Origin: Anopheles merus
Taxonomy: Eukaryota; Arthropoda; Insecta; Diptera; Culicidae
Assembly (NCBI RefSeq): GCF_017562075.2
Contig: NC_054085.1
Coordinates: forward strand, 31,497,039 to 31,561,038
Length of the DNA stretch: 64,000 nucleotides
Reading direction: 5' to 3'
Made by a program: the position numbers and the translations under genes. The stretch's first letter is position 1. Every line of letters begins with the position of its first letter. This document shows positions 1 through 12,287 of this stretch, piece by piece. The notes beneath the pieces are model-generated. The model made no database searches, was not told the DNA's origin, and was given only the letters and a program-made list of their open reading frames with translations.

Positions 1-645
1 AGTGGAGACTCTTTTATTCTTATAACCGTGTATTATACACAGATGTGTATTGAGAACTTGCCCAGATCGAGGAAGCAGTCAAATGATACGGAATATATAA
101 AAAAAACTGGAACAAGAAACTACTTTCTAGTCGGCAACGCAGCATTGTATGCAAATTACCAACAGACCGGCTTCTTGCCGTATAGACCCCACCTTTACAC
201 AGCGGCCTCGAGTGGTGACACTTGGAATTAGCTCGCTCAAATCGCTCAACCAACCGAGCAAACCACCACGGCAAAAGCATGATTTTGTGCAGTTTTCGTT
301 CCCGTCTAGTTAACTGCAAAATCCCAATTTATCTCCCTCGTTACCACCTAGAACGCTACTCGTCTGCTACCGGTCGTTATGCAACATTACCACCGCCCGT
401 CTGTCAAATGTTGCCAGCCAAGCTGTCAAAACTTTGACATTTCTCACCCATGAAACGCCAAACGATGGATTCTTTACGGTGTAGTAGAAATTACTCCCAA
501 AGGATGTGCTCCGAAGCGTTGACGTTGATAATTGTGACGGTTGACGGTGCCGTCGTGCCGACAGTGTACCTAATAAGCCCAATCATTACAACCTTTCTCT
601 TCTGCGCCGTCCGGTTTGCATCTCGACCACGCAGACACACACAAG

Positions 646-647
<2 letters not shown>

Positions 648-701
<54 letters not shown>

Positions 702-705
702 GAGA
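648..705. repeat. (GA)n microsatellite
   Basis: A nearly perfect run of GA dinucleotides about 58 bp long, with one interruption (gata) near its right end. Such tracts are common in mosquito intergenic DNA and probably length-polymorphic. A GAGA-factor binding role is possible but unsupported. Confidence 0.95.
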
Positions 706-1424
706 ACCAGCATTAACGAAAGACCTTCTCCGGGAGGGGGGATGGGGCAAATTTAGGAACCTCAAAGCTCTTGTCAGTCAATTGATCAGTCAGCCAAGGA
801 AGACTCCAGCCAAAACAATGCCACACACACGCATGCAATATCTCGTACGTATTTATTTCAGTAATTGAATCGTTTGCACATCGTTCTACCGTTTGCACCA
901 AGAGCCTGCCTGCCTGCAGAGGTAATGGAGCGTCAAGACAAATGCGTCTTACAAGCCATGGTTCGATCGTTAGAAGATTGCCAGCAGCAAGGGGGGAAGG
1001 TTTCAAGGCCCAAAAGGCCCAACAGGATAGGAACACAGTGAGTTGGGGAAAACCGGTAGAGCTGGAGCCGGAGACGCATGGAAGCAGTCAGAAGAGTACG
1101 AGAGTAATTGCATTGATTGAATCCAATTTTGCGCCAGCTGGACCGGAGTGAAGGATGGCGGTCAATGATGGCGTGCATCCTTGCTTGGGGCGGTTGTTTG
1201 GGAAGCAATTGGGTTGCTTTCGGGAGAATATTGGTACAGTTGGCACGTCCCCATCTTACAAAAAGGGTTGAAAGATATTGCAAATACTGATTTTTCACAA
1301 GGCTACAAATTTTATTTACAAAACAACAACATTCTGTTCTTAAACATTGGCATTACTAGTGTCAATTTAATCACGAGATAGGAATGCAATCCGCTTGAAC
1401 GAGATTAAAGATAAACACCTTTTA

Positions 1425-1449
1425 ATTAAGAGATGGTTAATCTCTTAAT
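1425..1449. repeat. Short perfect inverted repeat (10-bp arms)
   Basis: attaagagat and atctcttaat form a perfect 10-bp stem around a 5-bp loop. No gene end or element boundary is nearby, so it is recorded as structure only. Confidence 0.6.
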
Positions 1450-2511
1450 CAATGGACGCCGTTATCTTGCATTCGTGAGAAAAGCTTCAACAACCTTTAG
1501 GTATTCTTCCTAGGCTTTTTGAGAGTTTTAGTATTTTATTTAACCTATACAAAGAGAACCGAAATCTACTCCACTATTTATTCGTGTGTTAAACGCAATT
1601 CTATTCCACACATTTTCGAACCATAGACGTCACCCATATTTATCACGAGATGTGTTTGACGTTCCACCCAAAGCCTAGGCGTGCAAAGACAAACAAACGG
1701 TGTGCCAGATTGTGCAAACATCGCCACTCTCGCAGTGCTGGGGAAATGCAAATATTAGTCAGTTTTGCGATTTTTTTTTGTTTTGTTTTTGGTGTATAGG
1801 ATACATTTTTGCATCTCTAAAAACTCATCTATTTGCCGTGCTATTAAAATTGTGCCCCATTGCCCGATCTATTTTTCGTTTCGGTCAATATTGGTGTTGG
1901 ATTAACAGCGTTAAACTGTTCAATGTCACCTTGACAATGGTGGAGGGCAGCCGGGGACTTTAAACGGATGATCACTGTAAAAAACGTTAAGCCAACTTTG
2001 CCAACTTACAGGTGCCAACTTTGCAGAAAAAGGTGAAGGGAAAGAATTTGACGTGGTTGAAGTGCAAACAGACGATCATCTGTTTTGTCTGGAATTGAAA
2101 TAACGTGTTAAGGATATATCAAATAAAAACACAATTTGACACTGCACTTCCAATATATAATAACTTGTAAGAGATAACTTTCAAGGTTTTGGTAACCGGT
2201 AGCGCGAATCATCCAATTCATAACTTTAACAATCAAATTATGTTACTGTGATTAAGTTACTGTGATACAAGTAATGTGCGTGGCCGTGTCGAAGTATTTT
2301 AAGGTACCTACGCTAGATTTCAAGAGGTACTGGATCACGGCCCGTACCATCTACAAATAGGGTCGCGCCCATATACATTTAAAAATGGTTATGCCAGCAC
2401 TTCTCAAATCCTTGGAAATTGAATTCAATCGTATCATACAAGACGTACTTTACTATCAATAACAAAAAGCATAAGATATATGAATTTTCTTAACTGGGTA
2501 AAAATAGAGGA

Positions 2512-3005
2512 GAGAGCTCTTTGTAGCTCTGCATGCTGATCGTAGCTCTGAAAGCTCAATGTAGCTCCACACTCTCATTGTGGCTGTGTAAGTTAATTTT
2601 GGCTCCGCAAGCCCAAATTAGCTCCACAGATTCAATATAGCTCAGTATAGACAAAATATCACTTCACATTCAATTTATTTCCGCGACCTCAATGTAGCTC
2701 TGCAAGCTCAATACACCTCTGCAAGCTCAATACACCTCTGCACCCTCAATTTACCTCTGTTAGCTCAATATACCTCTAATATAGCTCCATACGCACAATA
2801 CAGCTCTGTAATCTCAAAGAAGCTCCGCAGGCTCAATCTAGTTCCATACGCTCAATGAAACAATTCGGTTCATTGAGTGCCTGGCATCCTCAATATACCT
2901 CTGTAAACTGAACTGCAGCTCAACGCAGGACCAATAAAGTCATCACACTCAACTCGAGCTCCGCACCTCCGATGTAGCTCCACCCAGCTCTTTGTAGCAC
3001 CAGAA
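2512..3005. repeat. Degenerate 19-bp minisatellite
   Basis: About 25 diverged tandem copies of a 19-bp unit close to tagctctgcaagctcaatg run through this stretch. The least diverged neighbouring units lie around 2697-2750. Phase is kept at 18-20 bp across most of the block, which points to tandem duplication followed by decay. There is no conserved spacer/repeat alternation, so it is not a CRISPR-like array, and no protein is encoded through it. Confidence 0.85.
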
Positions 3006-6000
3006 GCTAAGTATTTATCGCCATTTAAAAAGCCATTTTCAATTGTTTCTTAAAAATTGGAAATAATAGGAAATAATAACAAACTTTGTTTTGAAACATG
3101 TCTGGGAAGTTAGTTGGTGACCCAAATCACACCAACACTGCCCATTCGCGCACCATCTTCTGTCCAAGCTCATGCAAATCAGCATCGTGCAAGATGTAAA
3201 GTAGCATCTATACATAAACACACACACTCACACCCGAAAAGAGGAAAGAGAAAAATACATAACTTGACCTCTTCCGTTTGTGCCTCAAGGTCGGGCAATA
3301 ACGAAACGCTTTCCATCCCAGCGAAACAACGGCTATAGCAGCAGAAATACAGTGCTATTTTGTTGTTCCATTCAATTCTTGTGCAGCGCCCCTTTGCTTC
3401 GAAGTTTGGTCCTCCTGTGTAAGAACGGAACGTTCGTTCGATAGCCCGAACCACGCAAACCGCAAGAAAAATGACTAATGATCGAGCATTTATCTGCGTG
3501 TATCAATCAAAATTCGAGGAAAACGTTGCCTCGCAAGTTCGAACAAGGGGTGTGTGTGTATGTAGACCTCAGCCTCAGTCTGGTCTCAGCATCCATAGAC
3601 GAATCGAAAAACCACATACACACGGGCAACGGACTCGAAAGAATGGGACGCAATGATATTCCACCCATTCGGGAGTTTCTTGCGTGTTCCTTCACCTCAC
3701 CACAGCCCGCTGCGTTTCGTGTCAAACGGAGTCTGCTGCTCGAACCCGCAGCCAAAATCGTTAGCAATGATGATCACGATCACTTCACCTTACTCCTTAC
3801 GTTGCTGGCATAGATACAGCAAAGAAAGAGAATGAGCGCGGAATATGCGTGCCCGAGGTGCTTGAATCGCGCCAAGCAGCTCTAGAAGGCAGCGTAGGAC
3901 AGAAAATAAATAAAAACGATCAGTGCCTTGTTATGAGATCGCAACTTATTGTTGTTCTTGTGTTGTTGTTGTTTTATTGGTGTGTTGCCTTCCTTCTCGC
4001 TTTTCACCGTTTCCGTGTGCTTGCTGAAAAGGAGCAGCGAAGATACGCCGACTGTTCCTGCTTTGAGACAGAGAGACCCCGCGGGTCCCAGGGATTCCCT
4101 CACGCGAGCGTTTGTGGTTTGATTTTCCGCGACCCAACAACACACACACACACTCCAACTTGGACCCGGTTGGAGGCAGACGGGCACCAGCAGCACACAT
4201 CAACATCAGAAGCACATTTTCCTCCAGACCGCAGCCGGGTTATGCGAGTGTGCGTGCAATGGGTGGTAGCGGAAAAGATCGATCGTCTTTAAATCATTCT
4301 TCTTAGCTTACGCGTGTGTGTGTTTGTGTAATGGTTGTTTGCCGGTTAGTCTGGGGGCTACGATCTTACGCATGAGCACAAACACGGGTACGAATTTGGA
4401 AGAAAATTAAACATACATTGTGGAAACTACTCTCGGGGCGGAGAAAAGACGAGCTGCAGCAGCCGCCGTCGTCGTTGACGCTGAGAGCTCTCAAGATTTA
4501 CCACAACAACCGCTCTCGCTCGTTCTATTTCGAACACGCGTCGACCGCCAAACGTCTGAACCGTCCAGAAATTATGCTAGAAAAAGAAAGATTTTCCACC
4601 TTCGTCCAGATTGTCTTGGAATATTCGTTTGTGGCATCAAATTTCACGTTTTCCAGCTATTCTGAAACCTTCAAAAAAGGCTGCATCACTTGCTATAGAG
4701 AGCTAGACTTCCACCACACCATCACAACCAAGTGACAAACGTTCCTCCCCATATGTATATTTCATTCTCGTGTTCTCGTGTCTCGAATCTGATTTTCTCT
4801 ATTCGTTTTTTTTTTCTTCATTCGTTCCTTACACGCATTACATTCTTTTCGTTTTCTCTCCTCCATTTCACACTGCGTTAGATTTTATGTTTTGTTCTAA
4901 GCTATTTTATCGTTCTATCGAGCTTTACACACCTTCTTTCTTATTTTACACCACCGGGGTCGTCTTCTCTTTTCGCTCGTTTTATTTTGGGCAGTTGCTT
5001 TTTTCTCTTTTTTTTACTAACTTTTTCTATTTTCGTTTGAAGCCGTTTTGCTCTTCCTCGTGTGTTCCTTCTTACCGTGTGTTCCCAATTCATACAAGTT
5101 TCCCAATTCTACTATCGACTTGTTTCCTCGCTTTTTCTCTTTTTCTTTCAATTCCACCCACCTTACGCGGTTCTTTGGTTCTTCTTGCTTCTTGCTTGCC
5201 GCCCTCCTGCTGCTGCTGGACCGAGGTCATTTCCTTTGCTTGTTTTCCGCAATTGCTCTTGCTGCGGCTGCTGCTGCTGCTGCTGGTGACGTGTTTCGTC
5301 ATTTCCCTCATCCCAGCGCATCAGCCACGCAGCCAAGCGCTTCCAGTTTCTGGCGTGCGTGGTAGTATTGGTGTGTTTTGTTTTGTTTTGTCCCCCTCCT
5401 TAGCCACAGCATCCAGTAATGTTCGCTCACAGCCACAGCCAGCGAGGAAATGTGCGCATGCGTGAGTGGCTGCACCTTTACCTTCTTCTTGCTTTCGGTG
5501 CTGCGCAAGGGGTTGATCACCTCCGCAAGTGGAAGTGTTCGAACAGGGAGACAGTGCAGCAAACAGCAAGCACATTTGGATGGAGGCATTTCGTTTTGCC
5601 ATAGTTAAAGGTTGGGATTGAACATTTGTTGACTGTATGAACTGTGGGACAGTTGCAGTGTGCAAACGGCACGGAATTCAACGACACGTGCAATAAATTT
5701 TAGGGAAAATAAAACTCTCCCATCGGCAGACACAGCGAAGGTCCTCGAAAACGAGAGTCACGAAAGACGTCTTGGCACAGCAGGATACGGCCATGAGAAA
5801 GGTACCGAGACGCTACGTGAACAGGAACATAACAGGTATGCTTGCTGCTGGCAATCCGTTTCTTGAAAAGATTTTGATCAAAAGGGAATACAATGGAAAA
5901 CGTTAAGAATATATTTTATTAAAAGTTTTATGAGGCCCCTTCATAAAATCAACCGGTTGGGTAGTTTTAAATGTAGGGGAGAAATGTTCTCTCCTCGATC

Positions 6001-7395
6001 GCAAACTGCAGGACGTACGTGACATCTTAATCATAATCGAACGGAGAGCAATAAAAATGTCATAAAACAATTAACACGCCGTCTTGTGAAAAAGCTTATC
6101 GATTAATATAAACGCACGAATAGCAGCAGCACCTAGTGAATAAAATTGTTCCATATTATTTTGATAATGATTGAAATACGTTTAAATCCTGTTGAAATAT
6201 CATTTCTTATAAATAAGATAAGATTCTCTTGTAATGTCGCAGAAAAATAACTCTCGGTCCAGATTAGATTCGATCGTGCGACTAACGGCATGCTGCGCCA
6301 GTCACTTACGCTCACCTATATGATGCACCAGCATAAGAGCAGCGTTAGCAGTCGATAGTGTTTAGTATCATACAATTACGGGTTTTTACACAATAGTATG
6401 AAAGAGATGATTAAAATTAAAAGAAGTACATTCCAGGTGTTATAAATGTTAATTATAATCGATTTCATCGACTTCTATTTGTAGCGTTTAGCAAACTTTG
6501 TATTTGCTATCTGGTTCTATGTTTGATTTATAAAATCGTTAAATCTGGCAGAGGAACCAGTGTTTCCGAGGAATAAGGTTCACAAATTGATTACCAGGTA
6601 GACTGTTTATCGAAGAAAACAGTACAAAACCAACAAAAGGAGACGGACCTTTTATTTGCACTGCTCCTGCAAAGGGAGAAACTGCAGCTTCGTTTTCTGC
6701 ATTTTGTCATCCATCCCTATCACAGGACAAGAATATGCAAGAATATTTTACAGCATTTCACGTACAGATTCCCATACACCTGCATAAAATACAAAATAAC
6801 GCAAACTAGTTGTACTTCCATTGAAAAAAAGAATGCGATTAAACTACTATGATCTTCAATTCCATAACCTTCTCGCGTACACCGCATACCGGGAAGGTTT
6901 GCTGCGCTCACTTAATATGCTGCCGGCGAACCACATATTATACTCTCCAAATGTTTTGAACGTGACGAAACTGGTTAGGAAAAATAATCAGCAAAAACAA
7001 AACGGAAACCTCACCGAGAATCGAGTGCGCAACCCACAGGCATGCATACACACAACACATACACCACACACACTTCACTTCGTTCCGCCCTGGTGAAGCA
7101 CTTTGTCACGAATCGGTCACACCACCGCGTGGAGACACCAGGACAGGGCTCTTAATTTGCACCGCTGAGGCGCACTGGGGACAGAGCGGGGCGCACATGA
7201 ACATGAACCCATTCATCACGTGCAAAGAATTAGCAAAACCTAGCGCTGCTGGCAGGTGTGCAGGAAAGGGGGGAGAAGAAGGGAGCGTGTGGTTGTGGCA
7301 AATATTTGGCTCTAACAATGGGTCCATGGTATCCCAGTATCATTACGATACATTATTTTACGATATTTAAACCAAAAAAGGAGTAGACTCGCCAT
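3006..7395. other. Non-coding stretch, no gene recognised
   Basis: The 3.2-5.6 kb part is richer in GC, CA and CT tracts and includes a (CTG)n run near 5260-5285, as often seen in insect promoters and 5' leaders. No frame shows a domain or a convincing exon. The open frames from 4.77 to 5.47 kb are made of T-rich low-complexity sequence. The 5.9-7.1 kb part is AT-rich and featureless. Confidence 0.45.
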
Positions 7396-7413
7396 TGGTG
7401 CCGTGACCAGGAT
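7396..7413 (+). other. Possible retrotransposon primer-binding site (tRNA-His type)
   Basis: The 18-mer starting with TGG at 7396 looks complementary to the CCA-ended 3' terminus of a tRNA whose acceptor stem begins GCCGTGA, as tRNA-His does from memory. BEL/Pao-type LTR retrotransposons often carry such a site just inside the 5' LTR. I could not identify the matching LTR or coding region, so this is at best a relic. Confidence 0.3.
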
Positions 7414-7719
7414 TGCATTCTCTTTCCTCATCATGCGTTGGCACGTGTATGCTCTTGAGGCGGCCATAAATTCCATTTTCGTTACATTTTAACCAATGAA
7501 GACATATTTTAAAAATGAATCCCTTTACACTTGTTGGAGGAGCATAATTTCATCACAAAGAAAGGGGTAAAATAAATATACTACAGTTGCAGTGCTCGCA
7601 AGAGAATGATCGTGTTTCAACGCTCTGTCACCTTAAGATGATCGGTTTTTCGTGTCACGTTTCGCACAATATTTAGGGGGGTTAGATTTGATCAAACCAT
7701 ATCTACATACCAAACCATA

Positions 7720-8508
7720 GCGTACTTAGACCACTTTTGTTTCTCATATTTATCAACAATGTCTGCACTGTTTTTGGTTCCTTTGGTAACTTGCAGATGA
7801 TGTACTTTTTTTTGGATCATATACGTGATATAGTTCAATTTTCTCTTGATTCGTTCTCCCATAGGTGTCATGACAACTTTGACTCTTCCTATCCATCGAT
7901 AAATGTGCATGTATTTCCTGCTCTCCCAACGCCATCGTTTTCAGCTACAAACTAGATTCAGTTGTTCTGAATAGAGTTAGTGTCGTTCGAGGCTGGGGTG
8001 TTCTTGCTGATAGTTTACAAACTCAACAACATTCATCGCACTGAAAACATTTTGCCACGTGCTAACAAACTCATGGGTATGATCTTCGCGATAGCGAGGG
8101 ACTTTACCGACCCGACCCGCTTGAAAGCAGTGCACTGTAGCTTAGTTACTTCCTATAGTGTAATAAGCCGCCTGGATTGCTAAAATCGAACAAAATTCAA
8201 AGGAACTTTACAGGCACTGCCACCAGAAGGTTGTTTAGGTCGCACTAACGCTCCTCTTTTTCCCTACCCCGTCCGTTGTCGCCTGCTGTATGTAATGTCC
8301 CCACAGGATCGCCGTTCAGTTGCACAAGCGAGCCTTATCAGTGGACTGCATCTAGTAAACGTAATGGACGCTGCTACCCTCCTTGCGCGAATCTCTCTGT
8401 ATGCGCCACCTCGCGTTTTGCTTCCTGGCAATTTCCTTCATTTGCCCGCTAGACGTACTTTCTACAGGTCCTGCGATCCTCTGCTGCACTGTTTCCAGGC
8501 GATCAATC
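7720..8508 (+). mobile_element. Decayed Jockey-like non-LTR retrotransposon, 3' part of reverse transcriptase
   Basis: Three frames in succession carry fragments resembling the C-terminal half of a Jockey-clade reverse transcriptase. These are a FLIFINNV segment near 7740, LMGMIFAIARDFTDP near 8070, and RRSVAQASLISGL followed by LYAPPRVL near 8310-8420. Frameshifts and stops separate them and the catalytic YADD region is damaged (LQMMYFF). This is a dead copy. Its right end is interrupted by GGAATC-type repeat sequence at 8509. Confidence 0.7.
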
Positions 8509-8610
8509 AAGCGCTTCTGATTCGGAATCGGAATCGATTCCAGCATCGGAATTGGTTTCGGAATTGATTCCCAACACGGGAACGGGTAAGCCCGACTTCG
8601 AGCTCCCACC
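8509..8610 (+). mobile_element. Fragment of GGAATC-word element (hAT-like family)
   Basis: This fragment contains runs of ggaatc/gattcc words and ends with a segment close to the 3' end of the copies at 19259-19501 and 60912-61293 (a cgagctcccacc-like terminus). The opposite end, with the TAGTGATGGG-like terminus, is absent. It appears to be a truncated copy lying against the Jockey-like remnant. Confidence 0.6.
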
Positions 8611-8759
8611 GAATCTCTAGCGCCCGTGATAGTCATTTAAGAAGAAAAAAGAATAAAATGAAACTAGATCAGCATTCTTCCTTAATTTGTCAAGCTCGGC
8701 CAACATCAATGATCAAGTATTTCAAACCAGTAAAAAACATTTCAAAAGCCTCAATGGCC

Positions 8760-8961
8760 GGTCTGATGGTATAGTCGTCAACTCGTACGACTTAACAACA
8801 ACATGCCCGTCATGGGTTCAAGCCCCAAATGGATCGTGCATCCATACGTAGGACTGAATTTCTTGCTGTGAGTAAATCAGTAAGTCACTCACTGAAAGCC
8901 AAACTAATGGTACAGGCAGGCCTTTGTCCGACAACGGTTGTTGTGCCAAAAGAAAAAGAAG
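8760..8961 (+). mobile_element. tRNA-derived SINE (SINE200-like)
   Basis: The element is about 200 bp. It has a tRNA-like head and an intact-looking RNA polymerase III B box at 8815-8825 (ggttcaagccc), and its 3' end is a short (GAA)-rich tail. It is flanked by a perfect 13-bp direct repeat, aagcctcaatggc, at 8747-8759 and 8962-8974, the target-site duplication expected from LINE-driven insertion. Body and tail resemble Anopheles gambiae SINE200 as I remember it; the family name needs a database match. Confidence 0.85.
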
Positions 8962-9111
8962 AAGCCTCAATGGCAACTCGAATGATCTAGCATTGGTTAC
9001 TTGGACCTACGTTTCAATCGCCAATGAACTAACTGGGCTGGTTAGAGACATCCGATCGCAGCCAATAGAATGAAAGTTGAAGCAATTATTTCCACCCCCG
9101 AATCTCTAGCG

Positions 9112-9580
9112 TGGACGATGGACGTTGCTTGTTGTTCGTGAACGGGAAATAGTTTTGCAGCGCAAACCTACTCTACTATGAAAAAAGGGCACCTTCTTCT
9201 ACTAGTTTTTGGTGGGCATTTTATCAGCGCAAGCATAAGATACTGCGGGACATGACACCTTCCACCGAGCTTGTCCGTAATGATTGGGCTGTCGATACTT
9301 GTCCACACGCACACACATACACACACACACACACACCGTTCAAGAGCGTTATCCCCCCACAAGCGTGTTTTGTTACGTTATCGCCGTGTTATCGGCGTTA
9401 CACCCGCAGATAAGGTAGGACGACCCGGCTGATGGTTGGTGTTGTGTGTGCTGTGGCCCATTGAAAAGAAGGGAATTTGGCTCTTCCAATGATGGTAACG
9501 GTTTGGAAAATTATGACAACAATATTAGACTCTAGTGCAAATGGGGACAAATGGAATGGGATAGACTCGGTCTAACCTAC
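9112..9580. other. Non-coding, start of putative intron with CA tracts
   Basis: This lies directly downstream, on the minus strand, of the putative signal-peptide exon's donor. It contains (CA)n tracts near 9307-9338 and no recognisable exon. Confidence 0.4.
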
Positions 9581-9683
9581 CTTGACAATTGTTTATAAAT
9601 CCAAAGGTAATTAAATGTGCTAGCAGCAGCGTTGCAAGCACCAAGTGCCTACTGCTGCTACGTTTTGGCAACGTTTTCACCAT
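9581..9683 (-). CDS. Putative first coding exon of a secreted protein (partial)
   Basis: On the minus strand an ATG at 9683 opens 34 codons plus one base. The peptide starts with a basic stretch (MVKTLPKRSSSR) followed by a hydrophobic core (HLVLATLLLAHLITFGF), the layout of a signal peptide. The exon ends at 9581 in CAAG followed by GTAGGT, a good splice donor, so the mature protein must lie in later exons at lower coordinates or beyond the left edge. I found no such exon in 1-9.5 kb, so the intron would exceed 9 kb. The long CA-rich sequence at 9.7-10.8 kb would be 5' leader and promoter. The product cannot be named, and a chance open frame remains possible. Confidence 0.4.
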
Positions 9684-12287
9684 CGTCCGAGGATGGGCTT
9701 GAGCTGCTGGTCCGAGATCGATGCTGGATCGAGCGGTGATTGTTGGCTCGCGCCGGTGCGTAACTGTGGCCTGTCCACAGGACGAAAGGGGCAACCGGTG
9801 CCGTTCCCTACTGTTGCATTGTTTGACCTTGCCCATCTCGTCATAGCACGACGGCACGGCATCGAGGATGCTGAACACACACATACAAGTGCAGACGCAC
9901 ACAAACGCACACACACACACAGCTTAGCAACACTTGTGTGATGGAATTCTTATCTGCAACAGCATTATCCTCAGACGATCTTCCTATTTCTCTCTTTTTC
10001 TCTCGCACGGGCAACACACACACACGTGCACCGACACAAAAATTAAATCACTCGTCACAAATTTGGCTACACAATGAATATTTTTTCGAACGAAATTTTT
10101 ATCGACAATCGACCCTTTAAGAACAACACACAAACTCGATCTTGCTCGCTCGTTGTCTTCAGCGCAGCATCACACCTCCGCGCTCCGCGGAATCAATAAT
10201 TCCGATATTTGTTTCGATCCACACACACACACAAACTCACACACACACACACTTTCTTAGAGATCGCTCCACCAAAAAGGGCAAGAATTTGTATCTTTCA
10301 CCGCGCCGCGCATCACATTCTTGCCGCTACAGAGCCGCGCACGTCGAGTGCGTACGATCGCGAGACGGTGGCGGCCATCTTCGGCATCTCCTTCGGTCAC
10401 TCCCGTTGCTTCCCCTTGCTTGGCTGCACACCCGCCCACGAGCTAGCCGCACTCTCGGGAGAACCGAACACGGTGCCGCAATTATTAGAAACAAAAACGC
10501 ACACACACCAACACTTTGGTACACTGCGACGCGACGGATATGGGCAGCAGCAAATCGTTACGTTGTACAGCAATGCGCTAAATTATTAGTTAATTTGTCT
10601 GAACGCGCGTTCCAAAAAAAAATAATACGCTAAGGAAGCCAGATAAATAAAACGCGACCCGACGCGAATGACGTGCAGTGCGGTACAGAGCGCGCGACCC
10701 CCGGACGGTAGTGTTGGTCTGTGCGAGATGTACGGCGGCCAAAGCGCACGCAGTTTGACAGCTCTGTGTGTGTGTGTGTGGTGCGATATTTTGACCACAC
10801 ACAAATCCCACTGTGCGCGCTTCTGTCCGGCAGAGGCGACTGTTTTGGCCCATAGTTAGCTAACATCATGGGAGAAAATGCAAGAACAAAATTAATAGAA
10901 CATGTTTTTGTACACCAAAACTTACACATTTAATTAATTGATTTAAATACAATCATTTTGAAAAGAAACGTCATGCAAATAACCTCCAAAAAAGGATGCT
11001 TTATTATATTTTTATCAATTTTAACCGTTGTTTCAATGAGCAACACCTTCATCTCTACGACCATGTAATATTTTTGTAAATTATTTTCAATTACAATTCT
11101 TAGTAGAATTAGAATTAGAATTATTCTCTAAATTCAAAACAGAATTCGTCGAAAAAAATAAAATAAAAAACCTAAAAGCAATTTTGTCCACCGCGAACTG
11201 TCAATCGGCACACTCAGCTGTGTTGTGTTTTGATTTCGCCCATGCACACACCCTGCCCTATCGCTTTCCTTCCCCCGCTCCAGCCACCCACCCAAGACAG
11301 AATCAAAACAAACGTGCGCAACCTCAGGCAAATGCATTGGCATTTTCCTAACCCTCCTCAATCTCCCCCACTCCTCCCTTCCCCCTTTTGAAGGGCTGTT
11401 ATCCTCTCTCGAGTGTGTGGGTGAGTGAATGAGTGAGATAGAGAGCGAGAGCGAGCAAGGTAGGGCAGTTTTTCATTTTTCACACGCCACTCCACACCAA
11501 CATCCAACCACGAAACGCCCACCATCGCACGGAGGTGCTGGGTGATCGATCACGGTCCACAACGCAACGCATTTCCGTGACCCGTCTGTGTGTGTGTGTA
11601 CGTGTGTGTTTCACAGCAGCAGGAAAGGCTGTGTGTTGTGTTGAGTTCATTGTTTCTTTTTCGTTCTTTTATCACGGTGCAAATCCACTTCCACTCCGCT
11701 TCCCGTTATCAGTGTGTGTGTGCATTTTGTGGGTTAGTAATCGATGCCTCAGTATCAAATTGCAATCGATCCAAAACTATTCTGCGAGAAAAACACAGAA
11801 ACATCATTCACTTTGGACCCGCCCGCCATCTGGAGTTTCCTTTACTTTGGGTGTAATCGATCAAGCACAGAAGTATTACAAGCGTGTGTGTGTGTGTGTG
11901 CTTGAGCTCTCTTTGTTCCAATTGACCTCGCGGTTTTTGTTTGCTAAACGGTGTAACGAAAGCGATGGGAGGATGTTATCTCTTCCAGTAGCAAGCGCCA
12001 ACTACGCCTTGGCAGAACCACCTGCCGTCTCCTCTCCGCACGGAATACTACGTTGGCTGTGAAATTGCAATTCCGCACTATCTACAATCTTCCAGCTCAA
12101 AACACAGGGACACTCCGCCGGAACCTTCCAAGGAACGGATTGTATCGCAAAACAGCTGCTGGCCACACATTTCGGGTCTGGCACTGGTCGGACCACGTTT
12201 CGTGACAAATTATTCCCCCCATTCTTCCCCATGAGATAATCAATCTCCCACGGTGTGGCTGAGGAAAAGGCAAAGGTAGGTTGGTAA
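9684..12287. other. Non-coding region with many CA/GT microsatellites
   Basis: Short (CA)n or (GT)n tracts occur near 9887-9922, 10014-10024, 10221-10252, 10761-10781, 11587-11610 and 11884-11900. GC-rich sequence between 10.15 and 10.85 kb looks like the promoter or leader of the minus-strand exon at 9581-9683. 10.9-11.2 kb is AT-rich. Open frames here are short and built on the repeats. Confidence 0.5.

Larger units (their letters stand above)
1..2511. other. Non-coding stretch, no gene recognised
   Basis: No open frame here has coding character; all are short and read through microsatellite or AT-rich sequence. It holds a (GA)n tract at 648-705 and a short inverted repeat at 1425-1449. 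Given the minus-strand signal-peptide exon at 9581-9683, this may be intron of a gene leaving the left edge, which is inference only. Confidence 0.5.

Noticed and set aside
2512..3005. Repeated block considered as a CRISPR-like array
   Set aside because: Units are tandem and diverged without constant repeats and unique spacers, and the genome is eukaryotic.
4770..5465. 231-codon plus-strand open frame rich in Phe, Leu and Ser
   Set aside because: Made of T- and CTG-rich low-complexity sequence with no start context, domain or splice support.
9887..10855. Several 60-160 codon open frames on both strands
   Set aside because: They are built from CA/GT microsatellites that stay open in several frames at once.
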